From: Ulota crispa
Lineage: Eukaryota > Streptophyta > Bryopsida > Orthotrichales > Orthotrichaceae
DNA length: 64,000 bases
Assembly (NCBI GenBank): GCA_963920765.1
Contig: OY987243.1
Location: 6,262,001-6,326,000, forward strand
Direction: 5' to 3'
The position numbers and the translations under genes were made by a program. Positions 1 through 12,416 of the stretch are shown here, piece by piece. The notes under the pieces were generated by a model. It saw only the letters and a list, made by a program, of their open reading frames with translations. It was not told where the DNA came from and searched no databases. How positions within the stretch are numbered: position 1 is the first letter of the stretch; every line of letters begins with the position of its first letter.

Positions 1-167
1 GTCGTTTCATCAAGGATAAGATTTAAATCGAACTTTAAGTAGAGGTGATTAGAACTTCGGGCTCTTTGAACCGAATTTCAACCCACTTGTAAAATGAGGG
101 GTATTTCCAAGTCTAAAGGTTTTAATGCCAAAAAAAGATCAAGACAATGACTCTGAGTCTTGAGTTT

Positions 168-524
168 TTAATCCTTAAAGGACGGATGGATCACCGTGGC
201 TTGTCTTGCTTGTAGCATTTTATACTGTTTTGCATATGAGCATCATTAGCATTGCTTCAAAAAGTTGGAAAAGTCAATAGTGCATGGTGTCCTCATGAAA
301 ATCGCAAGAAGGGCAGCTTGGGAGCTAACACCATGTATCACAATTTGGGTTACAAAACAAAATAAATGTATCTCAAGAGGTAATTTTTTGCCTTCCATGA
401 TGCACTACACATTTATGATCACTTTTGAAAAAAAATCAGAACAAAATTAGTCTTTTTCTGGGATACATAATCTTGTTTTGAAGGCAAAGGACGTTTTTTG
501 TCCGTGGCAACGTTTAGGGGTTAA
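168..524. mobile_element. Family A (TTAA) element, 357 bp
   Basis: The left end reads TTAATCCTTAAAGGACGG and the right end, on the other strand, TTAACCCCTAAACGTTGCC. Both begin with TTAA followed by a C/T-rich CCCYTAAA-type terminus. The interior carries no recognisable protein. The left end has drifted from the family form, so this is probably an old copy. Confidence 0.6.
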
Positions 525-827
525 AAGAAATGAATTAAGAATAAGACAATAGAAAGATATGGAAGTTTTAACTACATCCTAAGGTGTCCACAATTCCAAA
601 TAAAACTATTGTTAAAATATTCAAGTTTTGATGAAATCTAATCACTACTCCAAAACAACAAGGCCTTCAATTCTTGGTAGACTCCATTCTTGGAGTTGGA
701 GCCATTACACATTTATTTTTCAAATATCAAATTGTATTTCAAATTTTTTTGCTTGGACTTTTAACACACATGCCTTAGTTTGATTTCAAAAATTCAACCA
801 ATGAAAGGCTAGGATTGGGAAACCTGG
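525..827. other. Unassigned AT-rich sequence
   Basis: I see no gene, RNA or complete element between the family A copy and the family C copy that starts at 828. Confidence 0.5.
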
Positions 828-1084
828 AACACCATGTTAGGTAAATTGGGAAAAATAGTACATTTTGGGACTTTTGAAGGATTAAGGTGATCACCTTAAT
901 ATGAGCTCCAACATTTTTTTGGGTACAAATGCCCTCACTTCAGAGGAGGAATTTGAGAGGGAAAAAATCTTAGTGGCTTAGACTGAACTTGATACCTTTG
1001 AATATGGTTTAAGGTAACTTTTTAGGTTTAAGGTGAAATACAAAATGGAACCCTTGTTTTTCCCAGTTTACCTAATATGGTGTT
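828..1084. mobile_element. Family C element, 257 bp
   Basis: The termini are AACACCATGTTAGGTAAATT on the left and its imperfect reverse complement on the right. The flanks are CTGG (824-827) and TTGG (1085-1088), a 4-bp target duplication with one change. The interior has a short aaggtgatcacctt palindrome and the phrase aatcttagtggctt shared with the other copies at 14512, 16998 and 32207. Confidence 0.85.
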
Positions 1085-1805
1085 TTGGTCTTCAAAACAA
1101 ATGTGGCTCTTAGTATAATATATTTGCCCTTATGGATATAGTTCAGAGTGTGTCCTTCAAGTTCCAATGCAACTCTAGATCACAAAAATATTGTGTTGCA
1201 AAAAACAAAAACAAATATTATAAAATGTTTGGGTATTCAATACCAAAATTTGTTTAACCCAGCTCTAATATTAAGGTTTTGCTATATCTCATTCTTAAAT
1301 CAAAATCCCACTTTCTTGTTGTCAACATTTCCAACAAACGCTACTATAGTCAAACCTCTCTTGTTGCATGGGAAGGGTGGGGAGTTTTTTTTAGTAGTAT
1401 GCACACAAAGAGGTTCAAGCACATTTTCTATTAGTGACATTGTACTTTGGTGGTCCCACTCTGACAAAAATAATTCCATCCATGATTATTGAACCACACT
1501 TTGTGCACATAGAGAGTATGCAATTTAAGAATTCCAAGTAGTTATGCAAATAGGGAATATGCAATAAGAAAGGCTTGACTGTATATAAGCACTTCTAAGT
1601 AAACCAAAGCTTGGAACACAATATGAAGTAATAAACCCCAATCTTCAAACTTTGAACCATTTTGAGTTTGAAAACTTGATGGATTCCAAAGAGATTTAGA
1701 AGCAAAGCTACCATTCTTATACTGCAATAGTTCAAAATCTATAGAAATTTCAATTTTTTTTCAAACAAGTAAGAAAATAATTTGAGTACACATCAAGTGA
1801 TAAAA
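1085..1805. other. Unassigned sequence
   Basis: There are frames of up to 114 codons on the plus strand (1148-1492), but no family resemblance, no splice context and AT-rich codon use. I do not call a gene here. Confidence 0.5.
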
Positions 1806-2052
1806 CTGTGCCCTAAAGGATGTTGCTGTTTTATATACGGACTCCTGTGTTGTATACGGATGGGGTATTTGGATAGCACGTGAATCCCTTTGGAGCTGTA
1901 AATTTCAAGCCAAGTCAGAAACATAATATTGGTCAACTAGGAATTTTTGGGGAATTTTTGACATTTAATGTTAAGTTTTTTTTTCAAGTACTAAATGGTT
2001 CTCCTACAAATACATACAACACTTTTGGTAGGCAACATCCTTCAGGGGTTAA
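1806..2052. mobile_element. Family A (TTAA) element, about 247 bp
   Basis: The left end CCCTAAAGGATGTTGC (1811 on) matches the right end, whose reverse complement reads TTAACCCCTGAAGGATGTTG. TTAA is intact at 2049-2052, but the left TTAA has mutated (ctgt). No coding capacity. Confidence 0.6.
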
Positions 2053-2425
2053 TCCTCTCCAAAAGCTTCAAGTCTAGTGTACAAAATTGCACCTTTTGCA
2101 GAATTTCAGGGAAACTGGGTTGTATGAATTGTGGGATTCTACAAGACCAAAAGCTATAAAAAAATATTTTACAAAATCATTAGTGGATGAAGTCCACTTT
2201 GCTTCTCCCAGTTGCAATTATGGAGCCTATCACTATTGAAGTCCCATCTGACAAGAGGGAGCATGGCCGACATCAAGTCATTCAAGCGTACTCTCTTGAA
2301 TGAAAGTTCTTAATTTATATTTATTCTTCTTCTAGAAAAGACTGCTGTCTGATTAAATGACTGTACTGTACACCAGTGTTCGGAGATTCTTTTAGCTTCA
2401 CGGGTTGAAATCCGGATTTTCACTA

Positions 2426-2735
2426 AGGTAGGAGGCTCATAAATGGAACATCTAAGGGCTGAAACTGAATTTTATGTAGGTGAAACTCCTTGAAATGATT
2501 TTCAGTAAATTTTCCTTGAAAGACAAGAAGAATCCGCATCTAATTCAAATTGTTTCATATTTTTTGGAACTTTGCGGAATTAGTTATGAACATTTGAAGT
2601 GGAAAGATCATATGGCTCTAAAATGGAGCACCTTCTCAAATGTACATGAGCTGTACATTGTTGAAGGTTTATGAAAAACAAGATGTACAGAAAGAGTACA
2701 TTTGAGGCGGTGCTCCGAATTTGAGCCTCCTACCT
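2426..2735. mobile_element. Family B element, 310 bp, TA target
   Basis: Inverted termini AGGTAGGAGGCTCA are flanked by TA on both sides (2424-2425 and 2736-2737). The interior is clearly homologous to the copy at 61117-61441 (shared phrases such as aagacaagaagaat and catattttttgga). Non-coding. Confidence 0.8.
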
Positions 2736-3648
2736 TAGCATGCATCAGTAACTTTCTATAAAACTTTTAAATTTCTACTATGATTTATTGTATTTAGACT
2801 CTTTTTTTTTTTTTTTTTCTTTTTTCTTTCTTTTTTTGGAGAAATGGACCAATTTTTAATCCAATGTTTTCAAATTGCAACTTAGTTTTTTGTAATTTCA
2901 ACTGCTTGACAATGCCCTAACCATTGGCTCTCCCTAAACAGTGATTAGGGCTATTATTTTCATTTTTGGTTTTTATCTTTACCTGCCAAAGACGTGGGTT
3001 GTAGGTTGAATTTTTTGCAACCTACCTTGAATTTTAGTAGTAGGCAAGTTGCAATACTTTCTCGTTTAGTTTAGTATTTTGTTTACGAGTTTTTTCTTGC
3101 CTAAGAACTTTTAGCTACATGTGTGGCAGCTTATTAGGTTATAAATGACAACTTTTAAGTTTAGTCATATATTCTTCAGTTATGTGAATTGGTGATGTCT
3201 AACATCAATCTTCAATAGTTGTTTTATTTTGTTAGTTATAATGCTAAACTTGAACATTTGTAAAGTGTACACTAACAATTTTGTCAAGAAGCCACTAAAA
3301 GACTATTTAGTACATTTGTTGTATAAGCGCCAAATCTTGCCATGACACAATAACTACAAGCAGTTGTTTGAGGGAGGATAGGTGAATAAATAGCACATTT
3401 ACGTTTTGCATTATAGTTAGGTGGGGGGAGCAAATATGATTGATGGTTACTCAAGCTGCCTTAATCTAAGGTCCCATCAGCAACAGGGCAGCATGTCAAA
3501 TTGCACCCCATCTGAAAAGCAATTTTACATCTTGAAACTTTGACTACTTTTTAAATTTTCCTCTTTATTTTTACAATACAATTTTAGCGCAATCAAATTT
3601 GAGATAGATTTTTTGCTAATTTTAGCCAGATTTATTACCGCTAGGTGG
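2736..3648. other. Unassigned AT-rich sequence with a poly-T tract
   Basis: It contains a T-rich run at about 2800-2835 and otherwise unremarkable AT-rich sequence up to the minisatellite. I see no gene. Confidence 0.5.
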
Positions 3649-3904
3649 GATGGAGGAGGGAGGAGATGAAGGGAGGAGGGAGGGGATGAAGGGAGGAGGG
3701 AGGGGATGAAGGGAGGAGGGAGGGGATGAAGGGAGGAGGGAGGGGATGAAGGGAGGAGGGAGGGGATGAAGGGAGGAGGGAGGGGATGAAGGGAGGAGGG
3801 AGGGGATGAAGGGAGGAGGGAGGGGATGAAGGGAGGAGGGAGGGGATGAAGGGAGGAGGGAGGGGATGAAGGGAGGAGGGAGGGGATGAAGGGAGGAGGG
3901 AGGG
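3649..3904. repeat. G-rich 20-bp minisatellite, about 13 units
   Basis: The unit gggaggagggaggggatgaa is repeated almost without change; only the first unit (3649-3668) and the last differ. One strand is all purine apart from one T per unit, with runs of three and four G in every unit, so G-quadruplex or triplex folding is possible (inference). The array lies about 1 kb before the NEK start codon. The long minus-strand frame across it (PSSPPSSLHP repeats) is only the translation of the repeat. Confidence 0.95.
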
Positions 3905-4960
3905 TATGGAAAGCTGAGAATGCCAGGGATGAAGCTGGGATGAAGCTGGGATGAAGCGACTGCGAGGAAGGAAACAGGACGGAGCTCGGCGCGGGTGCAG
4001 GACTGCAGGCGAGCTCAGCAGGAATGATGCAGCACCACCACCACACGGGGAATCTAATGTTCACTCAGGTCACCGGGCCTGCGCTTGCCGCTCGGCGCCC
4101 GTTGCTGCTGGCTGCTGCTACGCTTATGCTGCCGCGGCATTGCTGCAGCTCAGACACATTCTGGAAGGCAGGCACAAGGCAAGGCAGGGGCGTCGGAGCA
4201 GGAGCAAATTGCCGTCCTTGTCCACCACAGCTCCACAGCTCCACAGCCTCCACTGCTCCTCTTTCTATTTCTGTCCATTTCCGCACCTTTTGCTCTTACT
4301 TCAAATCCTTACTGTCCTTCCTGTCGTCACGCTTCCGTCTCTCCCGTACTCTGACCATCTCTACAGTACCACTTTCTCCTTCTCGTGCCGTCTCCGATGT
4401 TTGTTCAACTTAGATCCACCACTGCTCTCTCCCTCACTCAGAGTTCCTCAGTCTCTTCACTCTCTTCGTCTCCATGTATTTCCTTTTCCTTCCTCCTTTC
4501 TAATGCTCGGAGTCTCTTCTTTTAGTGGCCGGCCTACTTGTACAACCTGCATTGTGAAAACTGTGAAGTCGTGTTGCCTCTTTTTCTTTGCTCTTCTCCA
4601 ATCATCTGTTCTTAACCTAGCTTCTGCAAATTTATCTCCTTAGTTGCGTACTCTTCTTCCCTAAAGATTCGCCGCCGGATCATTTGTACGCTGCAGCTCT
4701 CGGCGGTAGTTCGTCAGCGATGGCTTGTGGCATTCTCCGTCGCAATCCTGTATTGCTTGGAAGCAGGAAGAGAGAAATATCGCTGAGCCGGGTGTGCGTT
4801 AGGGTACTCGATCACAAAATCAGGAAGCATATGTGATCGGCTGTGCAGGGACAGACTACGGTTGCGTGTGGAGGTTTACTAATCAATTTAAACTTTGTTT
4901 TAGTCAGTGGTGAAGTGGTAGCAGGAGGTCTTCCGTTTCTTTTCTAGCCGGATAGATACT
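3905..4960 (+). promoter_or_regulatory. Presumed promoter and 5' leader of the NEK gene
   Basis: Base composition changes abruptly from AT-rich repeats to GC-rich and then CT-rich sequence. From about 4240 to 4660 the plus strand is dominated by pyrimidine tracts (tcc, ctt and tct runs), as in many plant 5' leaders. Small frames with upstream ATGs occur (for example the 3951-4643 frame), but I see no protein family in them. I cannot place the transcription start or a TATA box with confidence, and a leader intron is possible. Confidence 0.45.
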
Positions 4961-7900
4961 ATGGCCGAGTCCAAGATGGATAACTATGAGATCATGGAAC
5001 AAGTCGGACGAGGAGCGTTTGGATCGGCGATCCTCGTGAACCACAAGATTGAAAAGAAAAAGTTAGATATCGAAACATTGAACTTGACCGTTTTCTTGTT
5101 TTTTTCTTTTCTTCTCCTTCTATTGCTTCCAGTCTGTCGTCAATGGAAAACAAGAAAATTTTCGCCGTTTATGGTTTCATACTAATGTCACAAAAAGTAG
5201 ATAGTTGCATTGACTTAAGTTGTATGAAACGCCTTGAACGCATTTCAAGGCAATCTTGCAAAGAATTGCTAATGAATGTACGGACGCTGCCATTCTTGCT
5301 GCCTCGATAAAAGGGACGGTCATTATTTCTTAATTTACCTCGTCACAGTTCTCTTTTTCTGGTTTGCTGAATGTAAATTTGATCTCCCTGCGGTTACATA
5401 GTTTGGCATTCGCCGTAGGCAGACATGTTATCAATGTCGAGGAACAGATGTTAGTATTATGTGTTTTGTACATTTGCAGTACGAGTTTCGACAAATTTAT
5501 CTTGATCAGTATTCAGAACATCGGTTGCAATGCCTGCAAGAGTGATAAATTCTTGATTTCTCCCGAGTGACAGAGTTCAGTTATCTGTGCAATGTCATTA
5601 GTTTGCCTCGGTTATGTGTCTTCTTATTCTGCGATAAAGAATCGCTCCCATCAATCACAAATTTTTTCTCAGCTTTCTGTTATTCTCAGTCAGTCTGGGG
5701 TGGTTTTATTCAACTTTATATTGACGTCGTGTTTGTTTGATCGGATGCATGCCAATATGATGTAATGTACAGCAAAATCAGTCGCAGTCGTGCATCCTGT
5801 ACTCTGAACTTTTCTTTTGTTTTTTATATAAACCTTTCATTGGAACATATTATGTTGACTCGAAAGGTGCTTTGCTTAAAGGGACATGTGTCACCTTTTG
5901 CATTGGAGGCTAGAGTTGGTAGTTATTTGGCATCTGTTGATTTTCCGTGTACGATGATTGAGCAGGTATGTTTTGAAGAAGATTCGGCTTGCACGCCAGA
6001 CTGATAGGTGTCGGCGTTCTGCTCATCAAGAGGTGATGCATCTTCTAGTGCTTGCACGATGGTGTCCGCATCTCTTTGTCTTAAATTACTGATGAAAGCG
6101 CTGTTTGATGCAAACTATGAAGTTTGGATCAAATCGTTAGCTGAACTCAGATGTCACTTTCAGCCATGGTATTCGGGGTTCTTATGAGGTTTACTTATGT
6201 CATGTTTCAGATGTCACTTGTGTCGAGAGTGCAGCATCCTTACGTTGTGGAGTACAAGGAGTCGTGGGTTGAGAAGGTACGGAGCATTTCCAAGAACACC
6301 TTCAAGCAGTGTCTAATATTGTTGATGGCAATGTGGCCGGAGAGCCGAAGTCTGACATTGCGAGTGTTGGTTCGTTGTGGCAGGGCTGCTATGTGTGCAT
6401 TGTCACAGAATATTGTGAAGGTGGTGACATGTGAGTCTACTACTCAAGTTTGGTGCCTTGAAATTATGCTTCTTGGCCGTCTGCTAGGAGCTTCTATATA
6501 TGTCATTATTCCTACACGTTCGGCTGCTTGCTTGTTAGACTAGAATTACACATGTTTGTTATTCATCTCGACATCTGAATGTTGGAAAGCCTTCTTCTTT
6601 TTCTTTTCTCAGGGCTGATGTGATCAGGAAGGCACATGGCCAGTATTTTTCTGAAGAGGTAGTAATACCAAGGACCCCATTCTCAATTTCCAGCTGTGAG
6701 GCTGAGTGAAGCTTTAATATTATCTAGTGTTAAATCATTCGTGTTAATAGCATGTCCCCTCTTGTGATTTCAGTTTGGTGATATAAAATATTGATTTAAT
6801 GAATAGCATTTCTAGCACCTCGCACTTTAATGAATCAGTAAGACATCGAATTTGTTCTTATATGGGCACATTTGTTGATTTTTTCAGAGACTCTTGAAAT
6901 GGTTTGCTCAGCTTCTTCTCTCGGTTGACTATCTGCACTCCAACCATGTGCTCCATCGTGATCTTAAGGTAACTTGGAACTATCTTCAGCAAGAAGTACT
7001 GTCTTCGTTTTGCTAGTTTTAGATTGTGATTTGATGAAGTGGACCGGCCTTACCTAACGAAGCCTCACGTGATTGGGTTTTATAGTGTTCCAATATATTC
7101 TTGACCAAGGATCAAGACATTCGATTGGGTAAGTTACTTGTACAACTTCTTTGCTTCAGTGTGTGGCAGTTTTCTGGTTCTTAGATGCAAGTTAAAGAGC
7201 AGTTAGTTATGCGTTTTGTCATTTGGGCCTGGTTAGTTTTATGACATGCCGATTTCTTTGGATTGCAGGGGACTTTGGCTTAGCTAAGATGCTCAACCAA
7301 GATGATCTAGCGTCGTCGGTAAAATTTCTGCCATGAGGTTTTTCGTTGTACTGATTTTTTTGGATATGGTGCTTTTGCTTTGTAGTTGAGTTTCTTTTGG
7401 CAGGAAATCCTGCTGATTTATATGGCTGATTAATTTTTGAGACTATTTTCTATTTCAGGTGGTTGGAACACCAAATTACATGTGTCCAGAACTTCTTGCA
7501 GACATTCCGTACGGATTCAAATCCGATATTTGGTCGTTAGGTACCGAGTTGACTTCTCTATGTTCCTTTCCTCCCTTTCGTTCTTTCAATCAAGTAATTC
7601 CTATGTGCTCTAGAATGCTCTCTGCATTTTGCTCTCGAAGTACAATTATGGCTATCCCTTACGGGATCTGAACTCGCAAGGGATCTTAGTATGTGTATTT
7701 TGTGACATCACTGTGTAATTGCTGTATCGGAAACCGATGTTGGTTTCCTTGAAATCTTTCAGGCTGTTGCATGTACGAAATGGCAGCTCACCGTCCTGCA
7801 TTTAAGGCTTTCGTAAGTACTTCCCTCGAAGTCCTTTTGGAGCATTCCTTTCAACTTACCTAAGTATTTTGTACATATGTTAGCTGCTCCGGATTTCAAA

Positions 7901-10900
7901 CTCTAGTTTTCGGCAGTGGTATTTACGTGGATGAGCTGGGTTGATGAGCAGGATATGCAAGGATTGATCAGTAAGATTAACAAGTCCACTATTGGACCTC
8001 TTCCCGGCATCTACTCGAGCCCCTTGTAAGTTTCTGAACTATAACAAACATGAACTTATTTCTCATTTTTGATTCATACGTTTTTGTACGTTGTGTGATG
8101 CGATCGTTTGACAATTTTTTCTTAAAATAGAAAAGTGGTCTTTTTGTACCTTTTGTGATTATGGTTCTCTTTTTTATATGCTGAAGCTAACTAGATTTTA
8201 TATGCTGAAGCTAACTAGATTTTGAGCCTCCGTACCACTAATCGCTGTGCAGAAAAAGCATGATCCGAAGCATGTTGAGAAAGAATCCAGAGCACAGACC
8301 GACTGTAAGTCTCGGCCTATAAGACTTGTGCTCTTTTGCACAATATTTAGTGCAATTACTTGATTGTCAAAGACTACTCGTGACTTTTAAGTTTTCAGGT
8401 GAACTGAATGAGTTAAATCTTATTGTATCTGCTAAATTTGCATTGAGACTGGAAAATAATGGATTCTACTCCAGTCTGATAGTATATCGTCTGATTGCAG
8501 GCTGCAGAGCTAATCAGGCACCCGCACATGCAGCCTTATATAATGCAGTGTCGAGTACAAGCTTCATTACAAAGTTCTCCTCCAGAGCCTCCAAGACGAA
8601 ATGAAGCAGTACTAGCAGATCACCCTCTACGCAAAAGCCGGTCCATGCCCCTGAAGTCTTCACCTCCAATTGCTAATCCTGTGGCTATTAATGTGGACAG
8701 TAGCACCGATCGGGAGAGCTTTACGACAGATGCTAAGAGCAGTCCAGATGGAGATACAGAATATGGCGATCTGACTGATGGACCACCTCCGGAAGAATGT
8801 ACTGATCAGACATGGACTTATGACAGTGGAGGCACGGAGAGCAAAAGGTTTTATTCTGAAGCCCGTCTCCTCTCTCATTTGATTTACTCTTCTGCCATCA
8901 TAGCTGTCCTTCAATGTCTTTTTTGTTTCTACTCTTAGCTAGATTTATTAGCCCCCGTTGCATGAATCCCTCATACTTCTTTCTGAGTCATAAGATTATG
9001 ACGATACCAACATAGTTTAATAGCCTCTCTGTTTGGTGAAACCACTAATATTCAGGATATGATATTGGGTACTTCTTTGTGCTTTTTCAGGTTGTCTCGA
9101 GAACCTTCTGAACGGGAGAGTGTACGGACTTCAAATCGGGATTGGGTCAAAGAAGAGAGCAAAGTCGCTGGAAAGTACGCAATCAATGCATTAAGTCCAA
9201 AGCCCGATGGTACAAGAGAAAGAACAGATGAAAAAGCAGCAGCGAGGTTGCCAGAAAAGACCGCTCCTAGAGTTTCAAGATCTGATCGCAATCCTCCGAC
9301 TTCTGAGAATCCTCAAACACCATCGCCAGCTGCCAGACTAGTGAATGCACTCAAATCAAAGACAGACCCAACTAGACGAAGACCTAAGCAGATTGATACC
9401 CCACCCTTCTCAAAAGCAAGAGATGCCAATGTAAGTCTGATCATACTCAGTCTTATGCTTTTCACTTTCTCGCATTGATTGTTGAAGGTTATAATATTTG
9501 AGATTCTCATTACAAGCTTTGTGTTATGCACTCCATGTTTATCAGATTTCAACTTCAATTATGTCTTGCCTCTATTTGCCAGAGTAGAAGCTGAAAGTAT
9601 GATCTACAAGATTAAAGAAATGCTAGTCTTGAATGAAGCTTATACTAATTTACGTTCTTATGTTGTCAATTCAGAATGTCGCTGCTGACTCTCCGAGAAT
9701 CAGATGGCGAGCCGATAAGCTCCCGCCAGCCCTTCCGAAGGCCCAGGTTAGTTCTGAGGAAGAAATTATGGTGAAAAAGGAGCGATTGCCAGTCACACCT
9801 TCTGTCACAAGTGCTCCGAGAAGGTCGTCACTCCCATTGCCTCAGAAGACCTCAAGAAAGACCTCTCCTCCCACTCGGCGGACGTCTCCACCTCTCTCAA
9901 GCGCACGGAGCTCGGCTGCACCGAGTCTAAGATTTCGAGTCCAAGGTGGACCTCCCGTACCTAGTTCTCAGTTGGCCAAGAACGACGATGATGGGCAAAG
10001 CGGTCGTCGTTCAGATATTGGTCTAAGCGATCGACGCTCAGAAATTGGTCATAGTGACCGGCGTTCGGATATTGGACTTAGTGATCGTCGCTCAGAAATT
10101 GGAGCTAGCGGTCGTGGCTCAGACATTGGACAGAGTGATCGTCGCTCAGAGATTGGACAGAGCGGTCGCCGTTCAGAAATTGGATACAGCGGTCGTCGTT
10201 CGGACACCGGATACAGCGGTCGGCGTTCGAATCTCCGTAAAATCCCATCACTTGAACGCGGCCTCGACCGTGACAGCACTGCAGATACGGTAAAGACGAC
10301 GCTACAGCGTTTGTCAAGCCTCACCTCAAGGTCAGATAAAGACGGTTCCTCAATGCGCTCTAACCGTTCGAGCCCTAGTGAGAGTGGTAATATCATTCAG
10401 GAACTGGGCCTCAACAACCACTCTCCTAATGTGTCCGTGAATGCTCCTCGATTGGACCTCATACCAGAGTTCAAACTAACAGCTGATCCTGAACCATATT
10501 CAAGCCATCTCTCTTGCCAAGAGATGAAACTGCCAGTCGAACGGCCCAAGTTTTCACCGGCAGTGGTGCCTACCTCAACCCGAAGCCATATTACGGTTGT
10601 TTCACCACGGTATACCCAGCCAGCATCACCCAATCTGACAACTGAGACCCGAGTTTCAATGCCTCATGGTAGGTCAGACTCTAGTCTAGTCCTACCCGTC
10701 CCGGAGTCCAACAAGCACCTGTATTCTATGCAGTTGGAGACATCAATCATCGACAAGACTCAGGATAAGGGCACCATCCACTTCAATGAGAAATCGCCAA
10801 GTCCACCTACTCCAGTTCGTCCTGCCTTCAACGACGTTATTCATGTGATCAGGCATAGTACGTTCCGTCTTGGCGCCACGTCCGACCACTCTCATGTGGA

Positions 10901-11315
10901 TGCTGATTATGCCACTATGGGTGAAATCGACTTCCGGGCTGGAAGGACAGACCTTGAGCCATTCCATGGAAAAATGGATATTGGATCTCTACTCGACTTG
11001 CCTCAACGAGGCTCAGATGTGGAGGTCGTCTCGGTCCCGCCTGGGAACAGTGTCACAAGCCGGCACCCACAGGTGGACATGCACCAACGGCATAACAACG
11101 GTTTGGATGTTAAATCCTACAGGCAGAGAGCAGAGGCCTTGGAAGGATTGCTGGAACTCTCCGCTCAGCTCCTTTCGCAGCATCGGTTGGAGGAGCTTGC
11201 CATTGTATTGAAGCCTTTCGGCCGAGGCAAGGTTTCTCCACGTGAGACTGCTATCTGGCTGACCAAAAGTCTCAAGGGTATGTTGGGTGACGAGCAGCCT
11301 CAAGTTGTGTGTTAG
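4961..11315 (+). CDS. NEK: NIMA-related (NEK) serine/threonine protein kinase, plant type
   Basis: Exons I assign: 4961-5061, 5966-6032, 6211-6276, 6384-6430, 6613-6658, 6888-6968, 7086-7128, 7269-7318, 7459-7540, 7763-7812, 7952-8025, 8253-8304, 8501-8847, 9091-9430, 9675-11315; all junctions are GT-AG and keep one frame of 1028 codons plus stop. The kinase domain covers residues about 9-262: glycine loop GRGAFG (16-21), catalytic K38, alpha-C E56, HRDLK (132-136), DFG (152-154), and activation segment GTPNYMCPE with T171. A long Ser/Pro/Arg-rich tail follows, with nine 8-residue repeats of type SDRRSEIG at about 588-668. Residues 964-1019 hold the block characteristic of plant NEKs ([12 protein letters not shown], then [20 protein letters not shown]). 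Plant NEKs act on microtubules and directional cell growth (family knowledge). The start is the first ATG of the frame; M6 is an alternative. The exon 13 donor (gtttta) is weak but keeps the frame. Confidence 0.95.
8172..8222. repeat. Short tandem duplication in NEK intron 11
   Basis: The stretch ttttatatgctgaagctaac (with the following tagat) occurs twice head to tail, at about 8172 and 8196. It lies inside the intron between 8025 and 8253 and does not touch the splice sites. Confidence 0.85.
9991..10231 (+). repeat. In-frame 24-bp repeat in the last NEK exon
   Basis: Nine consecutive 24-bp units encode variants of the octapeptide SDRRSEIG (also SGRRSDIG and YSGRRSDT). Codons differ between units while the amino-acid pattern R-R/G-S-D/E-I/T-G is kept, so the array is old enough to have diverged silently and is probably held at the protein level. 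It inserts an alternating Arg-Arg-Ser-acid segment in the disordered tail. Confidence 0.9.
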
Positions 11316-12416
11316 AGCTCACATTCCCTCCGCTTTCGTTATCCATCATCATGGGGTTGCAGTTTCATTTTTGAGTGTTGTAAGAGTCTTGCTCAGGATG
11401 GACTCTCGTTGAATTCTGCCCTTCTCTGTCGAGGACATGTGAGTTTCTGGTTTTGAGGCTGTTTGGGTTCAAGTCCGACGGTTTCAGGAGTGGCGATCAT
11501 AGTGCTGGGCTCGTTGTTGATGAGGAGGCTTCATTTTGTGAACCACGCATACCCGTTCTTTGTTTTGTTGTACAAAATAAACACTCGTTACTGTCAATGT
11601 TTTGCGAATGACCTGTGTTTTTTGCGAGGTGTGGCTTCTAGTCTTTTGGTTGATTTTCATATAGTAACACTGAGTTTGTATATGCTCTTCGTTGGTGACC
11701 CTATGCGCTGTCCATGTTTATTTAACCCAAAATGGGTTTCTGCTATTTGGGCGGCCTGCAGGGACTTCAATTTTTGATTTGTTCTTGGCTTATTTTGTTG
11801 TAGCTCCTCAACTTCCAGTATTAGGCTTCATTCTGTACGAGTCTGAATAGTAATGTAAAAAATGAACGTTTATTTTTGAAGCAAATGCAAGTGCCGTAGG
11901 CAGATCAGAAAATTTACTTTCTGAAAATTCGCCTTTTCACTGATTTATCTAGATTTGGTTTTCTCTGCTTTCTAGGTATATTGAGGGCTTAGAATCATTC
12001 CATTTTGTGGTGTTACAAACACGTGAATATCGGTGAATTGTCCGCAACTGTCTTCAACCCAGATTTTGCTAGCTTTGGCATATGCTAAGGGGTCAAAACT
12101 TGAAAACAAATTGCTTACCCGCAGGCCCTCCAAAGCAGGAGGGAAGGGATTTGATTTGGCTTGTCGTAATGGATCACAGTCCATGAATTTAGTAGTAAGT
12201 CCCCAAGTCTTCAGGGATACATCCCTATTTTCTTGTGTATAGAGACACAAACGTTATCTCTAAATTCTATTTTGGGCATGAAAAAGAAATTCACTTACAT
12301 CTTCTAACAGTTTTCACTATTGTAACCGGATGTCTTCGGTGATTTGGTGATTAGCTTATGTAATACAAGTGTGCTTTTCTCCTTTGTGACAGCTAAAGTT
12401 TTGATGCTAACAATTA
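11316..12416 (+). other. NEK 3' region and unassigned sequence
   Basis: It begins with the presumed 3' untranslated region of the NEK gene. An AATAAA hexamer sits at 11576-11581, preceded by a TTTGTTTTGTTGTA stretch that would suit a plant far-upstream element, so cleavage shortly after about 11600 is plausible; a second T-rich region lies near 11790-11860. From about 11900 to 12416 I see only short unsupported frames. Confidence 0.35.

Noticed and set aside
3525-4064. 179-codon minus-strand frame with PSSPPSSLHP repeats
   Set aside because: It is the translation of the 20-bp minisatellite, open because 20-bp units lack stops in these frames; no start context or domain.
3951-4643. 230-codon plus-strand frame before the NEK gene
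   Set aside because: It lies in CT-rich leader or promoter sequence, is rich in Ser/Leu/Pro as expected from pyrimidine tracts, overlaps other equally open frames and resembles no family.
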